Assembly (NCBI GenBank): GCA_030737835.1
Contig: JAUJYN010000028.1
Location: forward strand, 1,798,001-1,862,000
Length of the DNA: 64,000 bases
Direction: 5' to 3'
Origin: Acorus gramineus
Taxonomy: Eukaryota > Streptophyta > Magnoliopsida > Acorales > Acoraceae
Part shown: positions 57,002-64,000 of the stretch, in pieces
Numbering within the stretch: the first letter of the stretch is position 1
Layout: every line of letters begins with the position of its first letter
Notes under the pieces: generated by a model
What the model saw: only the letters and a program-made list of their open reading frames with translations
Told to the model about the DNA's origin: nothing
Databases searched by the model: none
Position numbers and translations under genes: made by a program

Positions 57002-57880
57002 GTGAGTGGGACAATCCAACCCAGTAGGGAGGCGCTATACGCACTTGGGCGTATACCGTCCTCCCCTGGGGCACCGTAGTTGATATTAACCTGTGTAGTA
57101 CGTAATCCATGCAAGCATGATTATTATGTAGTATGCATGCCACCCTAGACTTTGTATGTTAGGGACTTGCACCCTTAGGATTATGTGTAAGAGCCATGCA
57201 TCCTGTCACCCTGTTCTCATGCTAGGAAGCCTCGGCCTATGCATGCGTCCTACTAGTTTAATTGATTAAATTAAATGCTAGCATATGATTATTAGCATGC
57301 CTTGTATAATATTATAGGGAGGGGCCTTGCGAGGTCAACATTGAGACCTGGGCTAGGGTACTCCCTGTTCCTTGTTTGGTTGTCGGGATGTCCTATATCG
57401 GGACCTCACGCTGCCCTCCCAAGGGTTCTTTTCCCAATAATATTATAACCCTCGTTAATTATTATTATATATGTTCCCCGCATCTTGGTTATGCGCCCTG
57501 GAGAAATTTTGAAGAATTCATGGCATTAGAGTTGTTGTGATGTGTTGTCGGCGGATCCGAGTGGATCATATGCGATGGATAGGCTGTTCTGTTCCCTTCG
57601 TTTGATCCATGTAGAGACTGCCCCGGCGTTAGAAAGGCTGTTCCGTGGAGGGGCTCCCATCAGTAGGCACCTCCTGATTTGGGACGGACTGTGCTGAATG
57701 TGGGGGTGGCCGAACGGCCTACGGAGTGGGGAGAGACTATCGGTGGACCAAGGGTGAACATCAGCCTGGTCAGTCCCAATATCCTATGTCACCATATTGA
57801 GGGGTGAGGGTGAGGGTGTAGTGGGTTGGCGATAGCGATCCACTGGTTTGTAAGTCCCAATATCCTGTGTGACCTATTGA

Positions 57881-57905
57881 GGGGTGAGGGTGAGGGTGTA
57901 GTGGG
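57881..57905 (+). other. G-quadruplex-capable tract
   Basis: GGGG-TGA-GGG-TGA-GGG-TGTAGT-GGG: four G-runs with loops of 3, 3 and 6. The same tract is at 57801-57825. Confidence 0.6.
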
Positions 57906-58457
57906 TTGGCGATAGCGACCCACTGGATTTGTGTAGTTCTTGTCATTTTGTGGCTTGAATAATAAAATTTTGGTTAATAATATCTGGTGGTTAATAGCTG
58001 TGATGCATGGGTTGTGCTGTTCACTGAGCATGTGGCTCACCCCTCGCATAATTATTATTCTCCAGTGTCATCTGAGTCGGATCTGGAGGAGGAGCTCCGC
58101 GAGGGACTTCATCAGTAGCGGAGTAGCGCCACGTCCCGCGAGTATCAGAGGCTATCAGCATCCCTTTTGATTGTATGTATTATATTCCGTGCTTGGGCAC
58201 GCGTTTGTATGTTATTTGGACGTCATTGTATATATTGGCTCTCACAGGACAGTTGATTATGTATCGAGTCTGAAATACATTTTTGAGTTACAGATTCAGT
58301 CTTTTAGCTTCCGCTATTTGTGTATATATCATGTCAGCCCTTTGTTGTCTGTGTTGAAAATTGTTGATGTTGTTATGGGTATATTATTGACTTCCTTTAT
58401 TGACTACTGATATCATATATACACTTGCCGCGTCCGGGGGACGCCCGGGGCGTGACA

Positions 58458-60672
58458 GATCCAATCCCCCCCCTCGGGATGCGCTCGATGCGCGTAGTCG
58501 CGCGTCGTGCATCGATGGGGCCCCCTAGCTGTACTACTTGTGTAGATAAGTAGTATGGGTATGCTTAAGCTATAATATGTAGATATCTTGCATGCTATGC
58601 TTATATACATGTATTGTATTCATGTATGAATGATTGTGTTGCATGAGCCCCTCTAGTATGGGCATGTATTTTTGGTAATGTGTATGGATGTATAGAATAT
58701 TGCATGCCTTAGGTAGTATTGTAATAATACTCCCACCATATTAATTGGAATATCCAGCATGAATAATAAGTCTGGGTTAATAACGGGCACCTGCCTAATA
58801 TTCCCTTGCGATAAGACTCGAGGGCGTGGTGTAATTGTTGCGCCCATGCTAATGGGGCAAAGCTATGACCAGCTTCATGAGATGATGATCTCTCCCGCCC
58901 TCTCCCTCTAAACGAATTGAGTTAGTAGATGCGATTTCCTACTCGACTCAGGTTCGTTTGGAATATTGGCATGCACCTGTTAGTGCGCGAGATCGCGCTT
59001 GACCCTTTCTTTTAAGTTGGTGATATCCAACGCATGTTTAAGTTAGGCCTTGTGTGCTTATGTGATTAATGACTATGTATGCATGTTGTATGATTTATTA
59101 TGATGTAAATCCATGTTAGGGAGTGTCCCTATAATTATTAGATGATTGTGCATATGGTTCATGAACATAGCTAGATATAAAAATTCTTCTGGATATATTT
59201 ATATGCGCATGTTAAAAAAATTGATAGGCCTATCTGGGATAGGCGTGGGTATGACCCGCTGTCGGGTTGTACCTTATTAGTTAGAGCGCTAGCGATGTAA
59301 TCGCCCCGTGCATCCGAGCGATGCACTCGTGTGGAATTCAGGAGAATTCATTATCTTATCGGATTGTTAAATCGGTAATTGGGGCGTGACACCCCCCCTG
59401 TGTCCGAGCGACGCAACGGTGTGAGAGTACAGTAGTATTCGATATCTCGATAAGTGATTATCGAGAGTAATTGTTTCTCCATTGGGTTCGCTTTGCGAAC
59501 ATGGAATGTTTACTCCCAATGTCATCCGTGTTGAAGAGGGCCGGGTTGTAGCTGTCCTGACAGAGGGCTCCTATCCGTAGGTACCACCGATGCGTTCGGG
59601 AGCGTACTGATCGTGGGAGTGTACCAGGTAGAGGCTACCCGGGAGAGGGTTAACGAATGATATTGCGAGCGTGGAATCGTTCTCCCCTTCATTGGATCCG
59701 ATGTAGGAACTTCCTGGCGTTGGAAAAGCTGTCCTGACAGAGGGCTCCCATCCGTAGGTACCACCGAGACGTTCGGAAGCGTACTGATCGTGGGAGTATA
59801 CCAGGTAGTGACTACCAGGGGAAAGGGCTACCGGTGGACCAAGGGTGTAGAGCAGTCTAGGTCTCTTCCAAAAGTCCCAAGAGTCTCCCTCCGGGAGTGA
59901 GGGTGAGGATGAGGTGAAGACACGTCGCCGCGTGACCCATTCGTTGTTCGTCCGTTCCCATAGTTGTTGGGTCCGGTTGCGTATCGATGTTCAAAGACAT
60001 TGTTGGGCAGTTATCCAGATGTAGATGATCCAGTAGTGTTGTGTAGACCAGTAATCCCGGGTCTCCTCGACCAACGGTATGGTCTCTCCCCAAAAGTCCC
60101 AAGAGTCTCCCTCCGGGAGTGAGGGTGAGGGTGAGGTTGGTCGCACCGCCGCGTGACCGTGTTATCCATGGGTTTCTACCCATGTTTTTCCTTGAAAGGA
60201 AATTGTTTTAGTATTGAACTGTTGTATGGTGATTGGTTTCCAGCCACTCACTGAGCTTGTAGCTCACCCCTCACATACTGTTTCTTTTCAGGGGCAGTGT
60301 TGGGCGTGGAGTTGGAGCTTCCCTGTGGCGTGGTCTTATGGGCGTGGAGCGTTCTTCCGGCGGGTGGCGAGTGTGAGGCTGTCAGCAGTCCTAGAGTCAT
60401 TTTATGTATTGTAAATCGTGCATGTGGCACATGTTGTATTTTATTTGGTTTAGACTTGGCTCTCACGGGACAGTGATTGTGTATTCGAGTCTGTAATAAT
60501 GTTTTTGGTTTACAGACATTGTTTATATATTATGCTTTCGCTTTTCAGTCAGTTATTATTATCTTTGCTTTGCCACCTTGTGTGTTGTTGTTGGAGTCTT
60601 TTGACCTCAAGTATTGATAGCTTATATTTCATTATTGCCATGTCCAGGGGACGGCCGCCCTGAGGTGTGACA
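58458..60672 (+). repeat. A LTR, GC type, part 2
   Basis: It resumes at GATCCAATCCCC and ends TGAGGTGTGACA. Hairpin 59486-59500. No primer site follows. Confidence 0.9.
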
Positions 60673-62024
60673 AGGAGTGTGTATGAACCGCCTGTTGGGT
60701 TATGTGCCTTGGCTTATTTCTGTGTGAGAGGAGAGGCAACCCCTTGTGTCCGAGCGACGCAACCGTGTGAGAGTACAATAGTATTCGATATCATCGATAT
60801 GTGATTATCGAGCGTAGTTGACCTTCCATTGGGTTTGCTTTGCGAACATGGAGTATTTCCTCCCAATATCGTCTGTGTTGAAGTGCCCGGCGTTGTAGCT
60901 ATCTTGACAGAGGGCCCCCACTTGTAGGTACTATCAATGCATGCGGCAAGATGTACTGATCATGGGAGTATACCAGGTAGAGGCTACCCGGGAGAGGGCT
61001 AACGAATGATATTGTGAGCGTGGAATCGTTCTCCTCTTCATCGGATCCGTGTCGATGCTGCTTGGCGTTGTAGCTATCCTGACAAAGGGCCCCCACCTAT
61101 AGGTACTATCGATGCATGCGGCAAGATATACTGATCATGGGGGTATACCAGGTAGAGGCTACTCGGGAGAGGGCTACCGGATGACGAAGAGTGTAGAACA
61201 AAATGTTTTCTTCTAACAGTCCTATGTCACCCTTAGGGGTGAGGGTGAGGATGAAGTGAAGTCACGTCGCCACGTGACCCATTCGTTTTTTGTCCGTTCC
61301 CATAGTTGTTGGGTCCGGTTACGTATCGATGTTCAGAGACATCGTTGGGCAGTTATCTCGATGTAGATGATCTAGTAGTGTTGTGTAGACCAGTAATTCC
61401 GTGTCTCTTCGACCAACGTTATGGTCTCTCCCAAAGAGTCCCAAGAGTTTCCCTCCAGGAGTGAGAGTGAGGGTGAGGTTGGTCGCGCCGTCGCGTGACC
61501 TTGTTATCCATTGGGTTTCCACCCATGTTTTCCTTAAAAGGATATTGCCTTAACATTAAACTGTTGTAATGGTGATTGGTTTCCAGCCACTCACTGAGCT
61601 TGTAGCTCACCCCTCGCATACTGTTTCTTTCTAGGGGCAGTGTTGGGCGTGGAAATAGAGCTTTCCGGTGGCGTGGTCTTGTGTGCGTGGAACGTTCTGT
61701 CCGGCGGGTGGCGAGTGCGAGGCTGTCAGCAGTCCTAGAGTCATTTTATGTATTGTAAATCGTGCATGTGGCATAGGTTGTATTTTTATTTGGACTAGAC
61801 TTGGCTCTCACAGGACATTGATTGTGTATTCGAGTCTGTAATGATATTTTTGGTTTACAGACTTATTGATATTTTTATGCTTCCGCTTTTCAGTTGAGTT
61901 ATCAGTTATCATTGGTTTGCCAGCTTGTGTGTTATTTATTGGAGTCATTATTGACCTCTTGTACTTGATAGCTGATACTTTATATATTGCCGCGTCTCGG
62001 GGACGGCCGCCCTGGGGCGTGACA
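60673..62024 (+). repeat. A LTR, 3' portion, same subfamily as 1-1318
   Basis: The first ~55 bp are unlike other copies. From about 60728 it follows the LTR from the GTGTCCGAGCGACGC phrase to GGGGCGTGACA. It has one G-rich unit, the CTCACTGAGCTTGTAGC module near 61597 and an acceptor-like TTTCTAG. Confidence 0.85.
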
Positions 62025-62029
62025 AAAGT

Positions 62030-62042
62030 TGGTATCAGAGCC
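62030..62042 (+). promoter_or_regulatory. Primer-binding site (plus copy 3)
   Basis: TGGTATCAGAGCC, exact. Confidence 0.9.
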
Positions 62043-63290
62043 TGGTCCTGTCAAAGCCTAAGTCTAGTCGTATAGATGATGAGTCGTAGGATTGTCATCC
62101 GAGTACTCTTGTTTTAGAAGTTTATCTTAGGTTGCTGACATGCCTCCTCGCATCCGTGGACGTGGACGTGGCCACCCCTGGACCCCCCCTTAAGTTGTCG
62201 ACTGGGTCGACTGAATAGGGTCAGTTGTTGGATCCCTTGTTGTGGGATTAAGGCTTGGGTAGGAGATTCCAGCCCAGTAGTATGATAGTGATGAATTGGT
62301 TGCAATTTCTAAGGTATGGATTGCGTCTCGATAATGGAGCTTCTTTCCCGTGCATCGGTATTGCTGGTAACCATGGAGTTCGCGTGCAGCGCCAGTTTAA
62401 AGTTTTGAGGATGTGGCATATTGCTCATTAAGGGGTGATGTCTTCTTCCAGTTTTCCTACTCAGGATTAAGGGGCCTTGCGGGGTCATCGTTGAGACCCG
62501 GGCTAGGGTACTCCGTGTTCCTTGTTTGGTTGTCGGGATATCCTATATCGGGATCTAATGGTGCCCTCCAAAGGGGTTCTTTTCCCAGTCAAGGAATACC
62601 TTTGAAGCATCTATTTGATGATTGATTTTTCCTCTCACTTGGAAGGTGCTGTAGCGAGTGGTGATGCGTACAATTAGGATTGGGTGAGTCCTATTGCAGC
62701 TTGGTGGGCGATCGCTTGTGGACAGGGTTCCATAGTGGCATCTGGAGTTGCTTCGATATATCATTGTGCGTTGTAGCTGCCCGGTTGAGGCTAGAGCCCT
62801 GTGAGGTGCTCCCAAATCCTATGCTTGTTGGTGCGCCCATAAGGCAGAGATAGTGGGCTTGGGAGGCCACCAGGTAGAGGCCACGCTAGGAGAGTGCTAC
62901 CAGATGATGTCGAGAGCGTGGACTCCCCGTGATGAATCTGCCCATTCAGTACATGGGTTGTAGTTGGGCGACCTGTCGGTGGTGGCATGTTCGCGATACT
63001 GTCGTGTTTTGCCCCCACATGGGTCGTAAACGAGAAGACGCGATGCTAGCGTTCGTGATGGGACTCAATCGTACAATCAGATAGATGACGTCGCATAGGC
63101 ATTGTCGAGGTTCGACGACTCTTTATTGCGTGTCTTGTGGATTAAGTGCGGTTGAGCGGCTTACCCAGCGTGTAAGTGTCATCATGAGTGCCAGCCATGC
63201 TCGAGGAGCAGAATCTGGACTTAATTTTTCGAGGTGTTGTTTTGATCTTCTCGTAAGGGTTGAAGATCAGGTATCCCTTGTTGTGAATTG
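62043..63290 (+). pseudogene. Internal region of plus copy 3, truncated at the RT fingers
   Basis: Gag-like start at 62141 with the longest version of the basic start, MPPRIRGRGRGHPWTPP, then a stop. Shared module about 62470-62590, RNase H stub about 62645-62725, then the unassigned segment. The end of the A sequence is at the VEDQ phrase of RT (about 63260-63290). The copia relic begins soon after. Confidence 0.65.
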
Positions 63291-63329
63291 ATGATCTATT
63301 GTTTTGATCTATTTGATCAGGTATCTCAA

Positions 63330-64000
63330 AAATGGCTGTAGTAATCACATGTGTGGAGAGAGGGAGGATCTTCTTGTCTCAGGCAAAGATAACAGTGCCT
63401 TTTCAAACCAGAGAGGGTAAGCATGACTGCATCTCCATTGTATTTTGTGTTCCTGAGCTGCTAAGTCTAGATCAGCAGCTATTACGAATGAGGTATCCAT
63501 TGTTGTGTAACTGTTTTACTTGTGAAATTAAAAATGGAAGAACAAGGCTTATTGCCAATGTGAAGATGACAACAAACAACATTTTCTCTTTAGTCTTTAC
63601 AAATAAAAAATAAGATGTAATGCTCTAGCTCTGATGTTAAAATTCAGCTAGTTCTGGCATCAAAGATATTGTCATTTGAGCTTCAGTAGCTTGCAAATAT
63701 TTGCAATAAAGAACATGGTTCATGGGATATCTCAAGGAGAACAACAGAATAAAATTTGTGAAGGCTGATCACAGGGATTTTTTTCCAATGAATAAAGCAT
63801 GACGAGTTACAGTGCCACTTCAACTCAATTCACTTAGATGTGTGGCAGGCCCCATGGAAATTTTGTCAGTAGGAGGGAATCATTATTTCCTTTTTTTTAT
63901 TGATGACTTTAGCAAAAAAACTTTGGGTTTACTACGTAAAAGAGAAGTGTCAAGTGTTTGAATGTTGAAAAAGCTTCAAGGCTCTAGTTGAGAAATAGAG
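63330..64000 (+). pseudogene. Ty1-copia pol relic (gag-pre-integrase and integrase core), runs off the edge
   Basis: The open frame 63332-63613 contains CISIVFCVPELLSLDQQLL and then CEIKNGRTRLIANVKMTTNN, the pre-integrase region of copia elements (FYVPEL..NLLSVGQLL.. GRLLAKVQMT.N.MF). After a broken stretch with ATCTTTTCCAAT-like changes comes VTVPLQL, HLDVCGPMEI, SVGGNHYFLFFIDDFSKKT. After a one-base shift in an A-run the reading continues WVYYVKEKCQVFEC, FKALVE. This matches the integrase start (DVCGP, FIDDFSRKTWVYFLKEK). The first catalytic Asp (LDVCGP) and second (FIDDFS) are visible. Frameshifts make it a pseudogene. It is unrelated to the A/B/C families. Confidence 0.85.

Larger units (their letters stand above)
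55267..58457 (+). repeat. Solo family-B LTR 2
   Basis: 3191 bp, TGTTATATGTG to GGGGCGTGACA. It holds W-boxes (55514-55620), TATA (55692-55699), a donor at 56028, a CpG-dense block (56225-56840), a mini-exon (56966-57001), two G-rich units (57801-57825 and 57881-57905) and an acceptor-like TTCTCCAG ending at 58065. It is the fullest B LTR for studying the promoter. Confidence 0.95.

Noticed and set aside
1-64000. Host protein-coding genes, tRNA or rRNA genes
   Set aside because: Nearly all of the window is accounted for by LTRs, internal relics and the gag and copia fragments; nothing else shows a gene-like reading frame or RNA-gene signature that I could recognise.

Overview
This is plant nuclear DNA made almost entirely of transposable elements. 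I see no host gene, rRNA, tRNA or CRISPR array. The evidence for a seed plant with a repeat-rich genome is: LTR retrotransposons with an initiator-methionine tRNA primer site (TGGTATCAGAGCC), chromovirus (Tekay/Del-like Ty3-gypsy) polyprotein relics, a Tat/Athila-like gag relic, a Ty1-copia pol relic and nested insertions. No species can be named from the sequence.

Three related LTR families dominate; the names are mine. Family A has LTRs of about 3.3-3.5 kb (TGTTATGCC...GGGGCGTGACA). Family B has LTRs of about 3.2 kb (TGTTATA...GGGGCGTGACA). Family C has AT-rich LTRs of about 2.75 kb. All have only 2.4-3.6 kb of degraded internal sequence, so they are non-autonomous derivatives that must have moved using enzymes supplied in trans.

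Layout. 1-1318 is the end of an A LTR. 1319-3204 is an inverted Tat/Athila-like gag relic. 3205-5327 is a truncated mosaic A LTR. An A element on the minus strand begins at 5328 (3' LTR, internal region, 5' LTR). Its 5' LTR is split by a C element (11919-30190, target duplication ACTGC), which is itself split by a B element (15451-25464, target duplication GGTTC). This is three generations of nesting. At about 32744 the orientation flips: from 32745 to 63290 the A sequences lie on the plus strand as LTR-internal-LTR-internal-LTR plus further LTRs. Three solo LTRs lie in this half: B at 42372-44876 (CGGCG), A at 45290-48134 on the minus strand (GCTGA), and B at 55267-58457 (TATCC/GATCC). The window ends in a copia relic (from about 63330).

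The coding relics fit a dead family. The reverse-transcriptase FIDD/FVDD box reads FIEI or FVEL in every copy where I can read it, the integrase catalytic Glu is Lys or Met, and in element B the RT thumb/RNase H segment lies upstream of the RT fingers. The LTRs keep more structure than the proteins. Eleven A and B copies have a 36-39 nt segment with a splice-acceptor-like TGCAG on one side and a donor-like GTGAGT on the other, usually downstream of another donor and a very CpG-rich block. Some LTR promoters carry clusters of W-box words (TTGACC/T). These LTR features are the most interesting things here. All were found by reading and eye alignment; none was tested by computation.
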